Of a stretch of 16,887 nt of DNA, positions 7,253 to 14,879 are shown piece after piece. Location: positions 1 through 16,887 of the forward strand of contig CAJUOQ010000042.1 of the NCBI GenBank assembly GCA_910588235.1, given 5' to 3'. The DNA comes from an uncultured Atopostipes sp. Its GTDB lineage: Bacteria > Bacillota > Bacilli > Lactobacillales > Carnobacteriaceae_A. Every line of letters starts with the position of its first letter. The first letter of the stretch is position 1. The notes under the pieces were generated by a model, which had not been told where the DNA came from, searched no databases, and worked only from the letters and a program-made list of their open reading frames with translations. Both the position numbers and the translations under genes were made by a program.

Positions 7253-7306
7253 TTTACGTAGAATTTACTTTAAATCCATAAGATATAAATAAATAATCTG
7301 TATGAT
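7253..7306 (+). promoter_or_regulatory. Candidate PhoP box and pstS promoter
   Basis: TTTACG (7253-7258) and TTTACT (7264-7269) form a direct repeat with an 11-base period, the arrangement of Bacillus PhoP sites (TTNACA-like hexamers separated by five bases). A -10-like TATGAT lies at 7301-7306 with no good -35 at 7278-7283 (ATAAGA), as expected for an activator-dependent promoter. The boxes would sit about 44 to 60 bases before transcription start. Only two of the usual four repeats are clear. Confidence 0.55.
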
Positions 7307-7359
7307 GTATTTGAAGGCAGAGATATGTCATTCAATTTAGAAAAAAGGAGATTGTTACT

Positions 7360-8253
7360 ATGACTTTTGGAAAAACGGCACGTATATTTTCTACATTAAG
7401 CATCACCTTATTATTAGCGGCTTGTGGGGCTGATGAAACAACCGAAGAAGGAGCCGAAGGGTCTTCTGATTTCGATGCAGCTGCAGATATTCATGTCATT
7501 ACGCGTGAAGATGGTTCAGGCACACGAGGAGCATTCGTTGAAGTAGCGGATGTTATGGATGAAAATGAAGAAGATATGACAACCCCGGCAGCCACTGTCC
7601 AAAATAGCACGAGTGGTGTAATGCAAGCTGTCGCTGGTGATATCCATTCTATCGGCTACATTTCTTTAGGTTCATTAGATGATTCGGTTAAAGCTCTGTC
7701 GATTGATGACACAGAGCCGACACCTGACGCTGTGGCAAGTGGTGAGTATGGAGTCGCTCGGAACTTTAATGTTGTGTACGGCTCAGAATTAAGTGAGGAA
7801 GCTCAAGACTTCTATAACTTTTTCACCTCCCAACAAGCGCAAGAATTAGTCTCTGAAGAAGGTTATGTTCCAGTCGATTCAGAAGCTGAAGAATATACCT
7901 CTCAAGGAACTTCTGGAGATGTTACCGTGGTAGGATCTACTTCAGTAGAACCTTTAATGCAGCGTTTTGCAGAAGCTTATATGGAATTAAATCCAGATGT
8001 AACAATCGATATTACAGCGCCAGGATCTGGAGCAGGAATTACAGCAGCGATTGATGGATCGGCCGATATCGGGATGGCTTCTCGTGAAGTGGATGAAGAG
8101 GAAGCTTCACAGCTAGAAGGTTCTGATGCGATTGCCGTTGATGGAATTGCTGTTATCACTCATAATGACAATCCGGTGAATGAGATGTCTCTGGAAGATG
8201 TTTCTAGTATTTACATGGGTGATGTAACGACCTGGGAAGAAGTTTCAGAATAA
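7360..8253 (+). CDS. pstS: PstS, phosphate-binding lipoprotein, circularly permuted
   Basis: PstS is the surface lipoprotein that captures phosphate for PstCAB. It has a lipobox, LAAC, with lipidated Cys22, and a short acidic linker. The order of the mature domain is reversed. Residues 44-174 are the half normally at the C-terminus: ITREDGSGTRGAF (47-59), then QNSTSGVMQAVAGD, IGYISLGSLDDS and GYVPVDS (168-174). Residues 186-297 are the half normally at the N-terminus: GDVTVVGSTSVEPLMQ (186-201), PGSGAGI, DIGMASRE (236-243), DGIAVI (261-266) and SIYMGDVTTW near the end. The swap point is the hinge between the lobes. Equivalents of E. coli phosphate ligands are kept: Arg49, Ser53, Gly54, Thr55, Asp236 and the Ser-rich loops near 193 and 223. 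One copy of each half is present, so this is a permutation, not a duplication. The ribosome binding site AAGGAG (7345-7350) supports the ATG. A terminator after it suggests higher expression than pstCAB. Confidence 0.9.
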   Translation: MTFGKTARIFSTLSITLLLAACGADETTEEGAEGSSDFDAAADIHVITREDGSGTRGAFVEVADVMDENEEDMTTPAATVQNSTSGVMQAVAGDIHSIGYISLGSLDDSVKALSIDDTEPTPDAVASGEYGVARNFNVVYGSELSEEAQDFYNFFTSQQAQELVSEEGYVPVDSEAEEYTSQGTSGDVTVVGSTSVEPLMQRFAEAYMELNPDVTIDITAPGSGAGITAAIDGSADIGMASREVDEEEASQLEGSDAIAVDGIAVITHNDNPVNEMSLEDVSSIYMGDVTTWEEVSE

Positions 8254-8293
8254 ATGAAAAGTTAAAAACAACCTAGAAAAATAGACAAAATAT

Positions 8294-8331
8294 GGGAGAG
8301 GGTGCCTCAAAATATCCTCTCCTCGTTTTTT
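8294..8331 (+). terminator. Intercistronic terminator between pstS and pstC
   Basis: GGAGAGG (8295-8301) pairs with CCTCTCC (8316-8322), extended by G-U and T-A pairs on either side, and is followed by CGTTTTTT. A second, mutually exclusive small hairpin is possible inside it: GAGG/CCTC around GTG (8298-8308). It would make pstS more abundant than the membrane and ATPase genes, a common pattern for binding-protein operons. Confidence 0.8.
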
Positions 8332-8357
8332 GTGTGGTGCAGGTCAAGAGAGAGAAA

Positions 8358-8386
8358 TTGTACTAGTTTTCTGATGGAATTATTGT
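8358..8386 (+). promoter_or_regulatory. Weak candidate promoter for pstCAB-phoU
   Basis: TTGTAC (8358-8363), a 17-base spacer and TATTGT (8381-8386). Both boxes are imperfect. It is offered because a terminator separates pstS from pstC; read-through past that terminator would also explain expression. Confidence 0.25.
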
Positions 8387-8456
8387 TATATTTGATATGC
8401 TTAATTAGCGATTTTGAAAATTCTATGTTTTAAAAAGTAAGAGAGGATGATTATTG

Positions 8457-9317
8457 TTGGCTGAAAGAAAAGAACGAGTTATGAATGGCGTCTTTTTTAT
8501 CTCCGCATTGATGTCGATTGTGTCTTTAGTACTTATTACCGTCTTTATGTTCACAAACGGCGTTCCAGTAATGATGAAATACGGCTTAGATGAATTTCTA
8601 TTTGGAACACAGTGGAGACCAACTGCAACTGAACCACAATTTGGTTTATTACCAATGATTATGGGATCAGTATATGTCACAATTGGAGCGGCAGTATTAG
8701 GCGTGCCGATTGGTGTTTTAACAGCTATCTTTATGGCTGAGTACTGTCCAAAATGGTTATATAAAATACTAAAACCAGCGGTTAGTTTGATGGCATCGAT
8801 CCCATCGATTGTATATGGTTTCTTTGCTTTGCAATTTTTAGTACCACTGGTTAGAGATAGTATTGGAGGCAATGGTTATAGTATCTTAACTGCTATGATT
8901 TTATTAGCGGTTATGATTCTACCAACGGTCATTGAATTATCGGAGTCGGCTTTACGTGCTGTTCCTAGAACTTATTATAACGGGAGTGTTGCTTTAGGCG
9001 CAACGCATGAAAGAGCCCTCTTTAAAGTGATGCTACCTGCAGCTTCATCCGGTGTCTTATCCAGTATTGTGCTGGGAATAGGACGTGCCATTGGTGAAAC
9101 GATGGCGGTTGTGCTTGTAGCTGGAAACCAACCACTTATGCCGGATGGCTTCTTAAAAGGTGTTCGTACTTTAACGACAAATATTGTATTAGAGATGAGT
9201 TACGCATCTGGCGATCATCGTTCCGCGTTGATTGCGACAGGTGTCATTTTATTTGTCTTTATTCTACTGATCAACTCAGTCTTTTTAGTCATTAAAAACA
9301 AGGGGGCCACTAAATAA
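8457..9317 (+). CDS. pstC: PstC, phosphate ABC transporter permease
   Basis: PstC is one of the two membrane subunits of the high-affinity phosphate importer. The product has about six hydrophobic segments and the cytoplasmic EAA loop that docks the ATPase (SESALRAVPRTYYNGSVALG, then ATHERALFKVMLP, about residues 162-195). The N-terminal NGVPVMMKYGLDEFLFGTQW region and the MASIPSIVYGFFALQFLVP stretch are characteristic of PstC. Two adjacent TTG codons (8454 and 8457) could start it after GAGAGGA (8441-8447). I prefer 8457, which gives MAERKERVMNG, but the sequence does not decide between them. The stop overlaps the pstA start by one base (TAATG). Confidence 0.93.
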   Translation: MAERKERVMNGVFFISALMSIVSLVLITVFMFTNGVPVMMKYGLDEFLFGTQWRPTATEPQFGLLPMIMGSVYVTIGAAVLGVPIGVLTAIFMAEYCPKWLYKILKPAVSLMASIPSIVYGFFALQFLVPLVRDSIGGNGYSILTAMILLAVMILPTVIELSESALRAVPRTYYNGSVALGATHERALFKVMLPAASSGVLSSIVLGIGRAIGETMAVVLVAGNQPLMPDGFLKGVRTLTTNIVLEMSYASGDHRSALIATGVILFVFILLINSVFLVIKNKGATK

Positions 9318-10135
9318 TGAATAAAAGTAAGATAGCTCGTGCATTTGTTTATTTAGGGGCAGCCATTACTTTTGGCGTGTTAGGATATATTATTTTATTT
9401 GTTTTTATAAATGGTGTTCCTTATATAACTCCTGATTTATTCGCGTGGAATTATACAACAGAAAACGTATCATTAACTCCTGCCTTAATTACTACTTTGT
9501 ATATTATTGGAGGCTCTTTACTTGTTGCTACGCCCATTGGAGTCTTTACGGCTGTTTATTTAGTCGAATATGCGGATCGTTCACGTCCAATTGTTAAGTT
9601 GATGTCAATGGCAACAGACACCTTAGCCGCTGTTCCATCTATCGTTTATGGATTATTCGGCTTCCTGTTCTTTGTTACCTTTTTAGGCTTCCAGTTCTCA
9701 TTGTTGGCCGGTATGTTAACAATGACGATCATGATCTTACCATTGATTATTCGTTCAACAGAAGAAGCATTGTTAGCGGTCGGACGACCCTTACGTGAAG
9801 CCAGTTATGCTTTGGGAGCTGGGAAATTACGAACCATTTTTAATGTCGTCCTACCTGTGGCTATGCCAGGGATTTTATCCGGCGTGATCTTAGCCATTGG
9901 TCGTATCATTGGAGAATCTGCGGCTTTAATCTATACACTCGGTTCTTCGGTGAACTTACCTGATTCATTATTATCATCGGGAAGAACATTAGCTGTTCAT
10001 ATGTATGTTTTATCTAGTGAAGGCTTCCACGTCAATGAAGCTTATGCAACAGCTGTTGTTTTAATCGTCTTAGTATTAGCATTAAACGCATTTTCAACAT
10101 TTATTAGTCGTAGAATAGTTAGGGGAGGCAAGTAA
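9317..10135 (+). CDS. pstA: PstA, phosphate ABC transporter permease
   Basis: PstA pairs with PstC to form the phosphate channel. The 272-residue protein has an N-terminal membrane segment (LGAAITFGVLGYIILFVFI), an external stretch with NGVPYITPDLFAWNYT, and five further segments. The EAA loop STEEALLAVGRPLREASYAL, then GAGKLRTIFNVVLPVAMPGI, lies at about residues 146-185. MATDTLAAVPSIVYGLFGFLF is the family-typical counterpart of the PstC motif. It starts with an ATG overlapping the pstC stop, so translation is coupled. The ribosome binding site of pstB (AGGGGAGG, from 10121) lies within its last codons. Confidence 0.94.
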   Translation: MNKSKIARAFVYLGAAITFGVLGYIILFVFINGVPYITPDLFAWNYTTENVSLTPALITTLYIIGGSLLVATPIGVFTAVYLVEYADRSRPIVKLMSMATDTLAAVPSIVYGLFGFLFFVTFLGFQFSLLAGMLTMTIMILPLIIRSTEEALLAVGRPLREASYALGAGKLRTIFNVVLPVAMPGILSGVILAIGRIIGESAALIYTLGSSVNLPDSLLSSGRTLAVHMYVLSSEGFHVNEAYATAVVLIVLVLALNAFSTFISRRIVRGGK

Positions 10136-10140
10136 TTATC

Positions 10141-10893
10141 ATGGCAGAAATGAAAGTTAGAGATTTAGATTTATGGTATGGGGATTTTCAAGGGTTAAAA
10201 AATATTAATATGGACATTATCGAAAACCAAATTATTGCATTTATCGGACCGTCCGGCTCTGGTAAATCGACATTCCTTAAAACATTAAATCGAATGAATG
10301 ATTTAGTAGAAAACGCTCGAGTCGAAGGAACCATTGAATTAGATGGAGTTGATATCTATGCACCCAATACAGATGTCAACGTTTTACGTAAAAAAGTAGG
10401 GATGGTCTTCCAAAATCCAAACCCTTTTCCGAAAAGTATTTATGATAACATTGCGTTTGGACCAAGAACGCATGGGATTACAGATAAAAATGAATTAGAT
10501 GAAATTGTTGAAAATTCTCTTAAGGGCGCTGCAATTTGGGATGAGGTCAAGGATCATTTAGACCGTAGTGCGCTTTCTATCTCTGGGGGACAACAACAAC
10601 GGGTTTGTATTGCACGTGCATTAGCCGTCGAACCTGAAATATTATTAATGGATGAGCCAACAAGTGCTTTAGATCCTATTTCAACTGCAAAAATTGAAGA
10701 GCTAGTGACAACGTTAAAAGAAGATTACACGATTGCAATGGTGACTCACAATATGCAACAAGCATCTCGTATTTCTGATCGAACTGCTTTCTTCTTAAGT
10801 GGGGAACTAATTGAAACGGATGATACAACGAAAATCTTTACGAACCCAGAGCATGAAGATACTGAGAACTATATTTCTGGGCGTTTCGGGTAA
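10141..10893 (+). CDS. pstB: PstB, phosphate ABC transporter ATPase
   Basis: PstB energises phosphate import from the cytoplasmic side. The 250-residue protein carries Walker A GPSGSGKST (36-44), the family-specific FLKTLNRMNDL, Q-loop in MVFQNPNPFPKSIYDNIAFG, signature SISGGQQQR (146-154), Walker B ILLMDEP (167-173) and H-loop His203 in VTHNMQQA. The final YISGRFG is the normal PstB C-terminus. It starts five bases after pstA. Many lactobacilli and enterococci have two pstB genes in tandem; only one is present here, directly followed by phoU. Confidence 0.96.
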   Translation: MAEMKVRDLDLWYGDFQGLKNINMDIIENQIIAFIGPSGSGKSTFLKTLNRMNDLVENARVEGTIELDGVDIYAPNTDVNVLRKKVGMVFQNPNPFPKSIYDNIAFGPRTHGITDKNELDEIVENSLKGAAIWDEVKDHLDRSALSISGGQQQRVCIARALAVEPEILLMDEPTSALDPISTAKIEELVTTLKEDYTIAMVTHNMQQASRISDRTAFFLSGELIETDDTTKIFTNPEHEDTENYISGRFG

Positions 10894-10928
10894 TTTTATA
10901 ATCGTTTTTAAACAAGGAGGATGCAGTA

Positions 10929-11582
10929 ATGCGAACAGTATTTGATGAAAGATTAGCAGAAATTCATCGTGATCTATCTCAATTAGGACGTATGGTGAAC
11001 GAAGCGATTTATAAATCAGTAAAAGCTTTAGTGAACCATGATGCAGAATTAGCACAAGAGGTTATCACAGGGGATTTAAAAATTAATGACAAAGAAAATG
11101 AAATCGATCGTAAGTGTTACGAAATTATTGCGCTACAACAACCAAATACCACCGATTTACGTCGAGTTTTAGCGGTCATGCGTGCCTCTTCAGATTTAGA
11201 ACGAATGGGCGACCACGCGCAAAGTGTTTCAAAAGTAACCATCAACGTTAAAGGAAATAAAAGAGATAGTCATTTAGAAGATATTATTTCTGAAATGGGC
11301 GAAAAAATCTCAGCGATGTGTACGGATATCATTGATGCTTTTGTAGAATTTGATGTGAAAAAAGCAAGAGCAACAGCGGATCGCGATTCCGAAATCGATG
11401 AGTTGTATCATAAGCTAAGATTTTCTGCTTTAGAACTGATGAAAGAAGATCCAGAATCGGTCTTAGCTGCTGCAGATTATTCTTTTGTCGGCATGCACTT
11501 AGAACGTATTGGCGATTATACAACCAATATCGGTGAATGGATTGTCTATTTAGATACAGGCGAAATCGTTGATTTAGACTAA
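10929..11582 (+). CDS. phoU: PhoU, phosphate signalling regulator
   Basis: PhoU is a cytoplasmic negative regulator linking Pst transporter activity to PhoR and limiting phosphate uptake. The 217-residue protein is all-helical and has the two pseudo-repeats of three helices typical of the family. Each repeat carries the metal-binding ExxxD motif: DLERMGDHAQS (Glu91, Asp95) and HLERIGDYTTN (Glu192, Asp196). The ATG at 10929 follows a perfect AAGGAGG (10914-10920). It is the last gene of the pst unit; a strong terminator follows within 20 bases. Confidence 0.95.
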   Translation: MRTVFDERLAEIHRDLSQLGRMVNEAIYKSVKALVNHDAELAQEVITGDLKINDKENEIDRKCYEIIALQQPNTTDLRRVLAVMRASSDLERMGDHAQSVSKVTINVKGNKRDSHLEDIISEMGEKISAMCTDIIDAFVEFDVKKARATADRDSEIDELYHKLRFSALELMKEDPESVLAAADYSFVGMHLERIGDYTTNIGEWIVYLDTGEIVDLD

Positions 11583-11597
11583 ATGAAGCTTCATATC

Positions 11598-11637
11598 AAA
11601 AAACACCCGTTAGCGATAATGCTAGCAGGTGTTTTTT
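11598..11637 (+). terminator. Rho-independent terminator after phoU
   Basis: AAAAAACACC (11598-11607) pairs with GGTGTTTTTT (11628-11637). Beyond one mismatch, an inner GTTAGC/GCTAGC stem closes a GATAAT loop. The T-run forms the 3' arm. It ends the pst-phoU transcript. Confidence 0.92.
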
Positions 11638-11667
11638 GTCTATAAAGGTATGTTTTTTTATGATAAC

Positions 11668-11709
11668 CGAACGTATTTTCTGTATTTATTGACTGTTTCT
11701 TGTTATAAT
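11668..11709 (+). promoter_or_regulatory. uvrA promoter with LexA-box-like site
   Basis: TGTTATAAT (11701-11709) is a perfect -10 in the extended form, with no good -35. Just upstream is CGAACGTATTTTCT (11668-11681), which fits the Firmicutes LexA/DinR consensus CGAACRNRYGTTYC except at two positions of the right half. It would overlap the upstream edge of the promoter. SOS control of uvrA is established in several Firmicutes; the degenerate half-site makes it tentative here. Confidence 0.5.
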
Positions 11710-11777
11710 TACTAGACGTACAATGATTTTATGTGTATTGTATAAAAAAGAAATATGATAAAAGGAAATGATGTTTA

Positions 11778-14612
11778 GTGGCAAAAGATAAAATAATAGT
11801 AAATGGCGCACGAACTCATAATTTAAAAAATATCGATGTAGAAATTCCACGCGATCAATTTGTAGTTATTACAGGCTTATCAGGATCTGGGAAAAGTTCT
11901 TTAGCATTTGATACTTTATATGCTGAAGGGCAAAGACGTTATGTTGAGTCACTGTCAGCTTTTGCTCGTCAGTTTCTAGGACAGATGGACAAACCAGATG
12001 TTGATAGTATTGATGGTTTAAGTCCTTCTATTTCAATTGATCAAAAAACAACTAGTAATAATCCACGCTCGACTGTAGGGACGACGACAGAAATTAATGA
12101 TTATTTACGTCTTCTCTATGCACGAGTAGGAACCCCAATTTGTCCAAATGATGGGACAGAAATCACCAGTCAAACCGTTGACCAAATGGTGGAACAAGTA
12201 CAAGAGCTGTCAGAACGGACACGAATCCAAGTGCTTGCTCCGGTCGTGAAAGCACGTAAAGGACAACATAAAAAAGTCTTTGAAAAAATTCAAAGTGATG
12301 GATATGTTCGTGTACGTGTCGATGGTGAAATGTATGATATCAGTGAGGATATTGAATTAAATAAAAATAAAAATCATGATATTGATGTCGTGATTGACCG
12401 TTTAGTTATCAAAGAGGGAATCCGTTCCCGCTTAGTTGACTCCTTAGAAACAGCATTAGAGCTTGCAGATGGTTATGCGACCATCGATGTGATTGATGGG
12501 GAAGAAATTCCCTTCAGTGAACACCACGCTTGTCCTGTATGTGGTTTTTCAATTCCTGCACTTGAACCTCGACTCTTTTCATTTAACGCTCCTTTTGGGG
12601 CATGTGATGAGTGTGATGGTTTAGGAACGAAATTAATCGTAGATATGGATTTAGTGATTCCTGACCGTACGAAAACTTTAGAAGAAGGAGCGATTGTTCC
12701 TTGGGAGCCGATTAGTTCAAAATATTATCCAGAAATGCTTCGTCAAGCAGCGGACCATTTTGGGATTGACATGAACACGCCTTTTGAAGAACTTTCAAAA
12801 GAAGATCAAGACCTTATTTTATATGGCTCTGGTGATCGCGAATTCCACTTCCATTATAAAAATGATTTTGGGAATGTTCGCGATAGTGATCTTCCGTTTG
12901 AAGGTGTGATTAATAACATATCTCGCCGTCATCAAACGACTTCGAGTGATTATACACGTCGAACGATGCGAGAATATATGACAGAACTTCCATGTTCAAA
13001 ATGTGATGGTAAACGGTTAAGCCGTGAAGCATTGAGTGTTAAAGTAGGTCATTTAGATATTGCTGAAGTTAGTGATTATTCAGTCGAAGAAGCACTCGAC
13101 TTTTTTGAAACATTAGATTTATCGACCAGTGATACGATGATCGCTACACCGATTAAAAAAGAAATTCTCGACCGCTTAACTTTCTTACGTAATGTGGGCC
13201 TTGATTATTTAACCTTGAGCCGACAAGCTGGGACCCTCTCGGGTGGAGAAGCGCAAAGAATTCGATTAGCCACGCAAATTGGTTCGAACTTAACAGGCGT
13301 TATGTATGTCTTAGATGAGCCGTCAATTGGGTTACATCAACGAGATAATAATCGTTTGATTGCTTCATTGCTGGAAATGCGTGATCTCGGAAATACGTTA
13401 ATCGTGGTTGAACATGATGAAGACACCATGCGCGCCGCAGACTATCTGATTGATATTGGTCCGGGCGCAGGTGAAAATGGCGGTGAAATTATTGCGGCAG
13501 ATACACCAGAAAATGTTGCTGCTGATAAAGACTCGATTACCGGTCAATATTTATCAGGAAAACGTAAGATAGAAATTCCTGAAGCTAGACGAACGGAAGA
13601 TCAAGGAGCGGTTAAAGTTGAAGGGGCCCGTGAAAACAATTTAAAAGATATCGATGTTGAATTTCCACTCGGTCGTTTAAATGTAGTCACAGGTGTTTCT
13701 GGTTCAGGTAAATCTTCTTTAGTGAACGGTGTCTTGAAAAAAGCACTCGCTCGTGTCGTCGGTCGTTCAACTGAAAAACCAGGCGCTTATGATAAAATTA
13801 GTGGTTATGAATCTTTAGAAAAAGTGATTGATATTGATCAAAGCCCGATCGGCCGTACGCCAAGAAGTAACCCAGCCACTTATACCGGTGTCTTTGATGA
13901 CATCCGTGAATTATTTGCACAAACGAATGAAGCTAGAATGCGCGGTTATAAAAAAGGACGTTTCAGTTTTAACGTCAAAGGCGGACGCTGTGAAGCTTGT
14001 AAAGGGGAAGGCATTAAGAAAATTGAAATGCACTTTTTACCGGATGTTTATATTCCATGTGAAGTATGTGGCGGTAAACGATACAATGCAGAAACCCTTG
14101 AAGTGAAATATAAAGGCGCTACGATTGCGGATGTTCTTGATATGACTGCGACAGAAGCCTTAGACTTTTTTGAGAACATACCAAAAATCGAACGTAAATT
14201 ACAAACTATGTCAGATGTTGGTTTAGGTTATGTCACCCTTGGACAATCCTCTACAACCTTATCCGGAGGAGAAGCACAACGAATGAAATTAGCAAGTGAG
14301 CTTCAAAAACTCCAAAGAGGTCATAACTTCTATATATTAGATGAGCCGACAACAGGTTTACACACACACGATATTGCAACATTATTGAACGTGTTGAATC
14401 GTTTAGTTGAAAATGGTAATACTGTTTTAGTCATTGAACATAATTTAGATGTCATTAAAATGGCGGACTATGTCGTAGACTTAGGACCAGAAGGTGGCCA
14501 TGGTGGCGGTAATATTATTGCAACAGGCACACCTGAAGAAATCGCTGAGGTAGAAGAAAGTTATACCGGCCAATTTTTAAAAGATGTGCTTGAACGACAA
14601 GAAACTAAATAA
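11778..14612 (+). CDS. uvrA: UvrA, excinuclease ABC subunit A
   Basis: UvrA is the damage-recognition ATPase of nucleotide excision repair and loads UvrB onto lesions. The 944-residue protein is full length with two ABC modules. Module one has Walker A GLSGSGKSS (33-41) and signature LSGGEAQR from about 487. Module two has Walker A GVSGSGKSS (639-647), signature TLSGGEAQRMKLA and Walker B YILDEPTTGLH. Two zinc-binding modules are intact: Cys252/Cys255/Cys276/Cys279, and Cys738/Cys741/Cys761/Cys764 in CEACKGEG...CEVCGGKRYN. The GTG at 11778 follows AAAGGA at 11761-11766; nearby ATGs at 11768 and 11771 are out of frame. uvrB, often its immediate upstream neighbour, is absent here. uvrA has its own promoter and terminator, so it is a single-gene unit. 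Confidence 0.97.
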   Translation: MAKDKIIVNGARTHNLKNIDVEIPRDQFVVITGLSGSGKSSLAFDTLYAEGQRRYVESLSAFARQFLGQMDKPDVDSIDGLSPSISIDQKTTSNNPRSTVGTTTEINDYLRLLYARVGTPICPNDGTEITSQTVDQMVEQVQELSERTRIQVLAPVVKARKGQHKKVFEKIQSDGYVRVRVDGEMYDISEDIELNKNKNHDIDVVIDRLVIKEGIRSRLVDSLETALELADGYATIDVIDGEEIPFSEHHACPVCGFSIPALEPRLFSFNAPFGACDECDGLGTKLIVDMDLVIPDRTKTLEEGAIVPWEPISSKYYPEMLRQAADHFGIDMNTPFEELSKEDQDLILYGSGDREFHFHYKNDFGNVRDSDLPFEGVINNISRRHQTTSSDYTRRTMREYMTELPCSKCDGKRLSREALSVKVGHLDIAEVSDYSVEEALDFFETLDLSTSDTMIATPIKKEILDRLTFLRNVGLDYLTLSRQAGTLSGGEAQRIRLATQIGSNLTGVMYVLDEPSIGLHQRDNNRLIASLLEMRDLGNTLIVVEHDEDTMRAADYLIDIGPGAGENGGEIIAADTPENVAADKDSITGQYLSGKRKIEIPEARRTEDQGAVKVEGARENNLKDIDVEFPLGRLNVVTGVSGSGKSSLVNGVLKKALARVVGRSTEKPGAYDKISGYESLEKVIDIDQSPIGRTPRSNPATYTGVFDDIRELFAQTNEARMRGYKKGRFSFNVKGGRCEACKGEGIKKIEMHFLPDVYIPCEVCGGKRYNAETLEVKYKGATIADVLDMTATEALDFFENIPKIERKLQTMSDVGLGYVTLGQSSTTLSGGEAQRMKLASELQKLQRGHNFYILDEPTTGLHTHDIATLLNVLNRLVENGNTVLVIEHNLDVIKMADYVVDLGPEGGHGGGNIIATGTPEEIAEVEESYTGQFLKDVLERQETK

Positions 14613-14616
14613 AAGA

Positions 14617-14653
14617 AAAAAACCTCTATTTTGAATAAAAATAGAGGTTTTTT
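14617..14653 (+). terminator. Rho-independent terminator after uvrA
   Basis: AAAAAACCTCTATTTT (14617-14632) and AAAATAGAGGTTTTTT (14638-14653) pair perfectly over 16 bases around GAATA. The A-tract and T-tract arms make it potentially bidirectional. Confidence 0.93.
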
Positions 14654-14680
14654 AATGGAAAAAGTAATTCAGCGACTATC

Positions 14681-14759
14681 TATCAAAAGAACTTCCTTTT
14701 ATTTGATACAAACGGATTAAAACTCTCTAGATATCTGAAACTTCCTTTTTAAAATCAGA
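14681..14759 (+). repeat. Two tandem AACTTCCTTTT repeats, each within an inverted repeat
   Basis: AACTTCCTTTT occurs at 14690-14700 and again at 14739-14749. The first lies in the loop of TATCAAA/TTTGATA (14681-14687 with 14702-14708). The second lies in the loop of TCTGA/TCAGA (14734-14738 with 14755-14759). The pair fills the space between the uvrA terminator and the liaX promoter. They could be regulator-binding repeats or an RNA with pyrimidine-rich loops. No function is assigned. Confidence 0.4.
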
Positions 14760-14769
14760 CTGTAGACCT

Positions 14770-14798
14770 ATGACAAAGCTTTTATTTTATTGGATAAT
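14770..14798 (+). promoter_or_regulatory. liaX promoter
   Basis: ATGACA (14770-14775), a 17-base spacer and GATAAT (14793-14798) each match the sigma-A consensus at five of six bases with ideal spacing. Transcription would start near 14805, giving an approximately 75-base leader before liaX. The sequence just upstream (TCAGACTGTAGACC, 14755-14768) is where a LiaR-type activator could bind, but I cannot confirm a LiaR motif by eye. Confidence 0.6.
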
Positions 14799-14824
14799 GG
14801 TATTGTAGAAAAGAAAATGTACCG

Positions 14825-14872
14825 ATTAAGGAGAAGATGAACGATCGGAACCCTTAATGATCCATAAGGAGG
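14825..14872 (+). promoter_or_regulatory. liaX leader with competing hairpins around the ribosome binding site
   Basis: ATTAAGG (14825-14831) can pair with CCTTAAT (14852-14858). The same CCTTA can instead pair with TAAGG (14865-14869), part of the liaX Shine-Dalgarno TAAGGAGG. The pairings are mutually exclusive, giving an open or closed ribosome binding site. A six-codon ORF, ATG 14837 to TAA 14857 (MNDRNP), has AAGGAG three bases upstream of its start and ends inside the CCTTA segment. Short stems make this tentative. Confidence 0.35.
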
Positions 14873-14879
14873 AAAAATA

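Noticed and set aside
7360..8253. PstS as a truncated or duplicated protein
   Set aside because: Both lobes are present exactly once with their binding motifs, and total length matches a single PstS, so permutation explains it better.
8423..8872. Minus-strand frame of 149 codons across the start of pstC
   Set aside because: It covers conserved pstC coding sequence, and its composition is what the complement of a membrane-protein gene gives; no promoter or ribosome binding site.
13828..14106. Second + strand frame of 92 codons inside uvrA
   Set aside because: It overlaps the conserved second zinc-finger region of uvrA, has no ribosome binding site and resembles no protein family.
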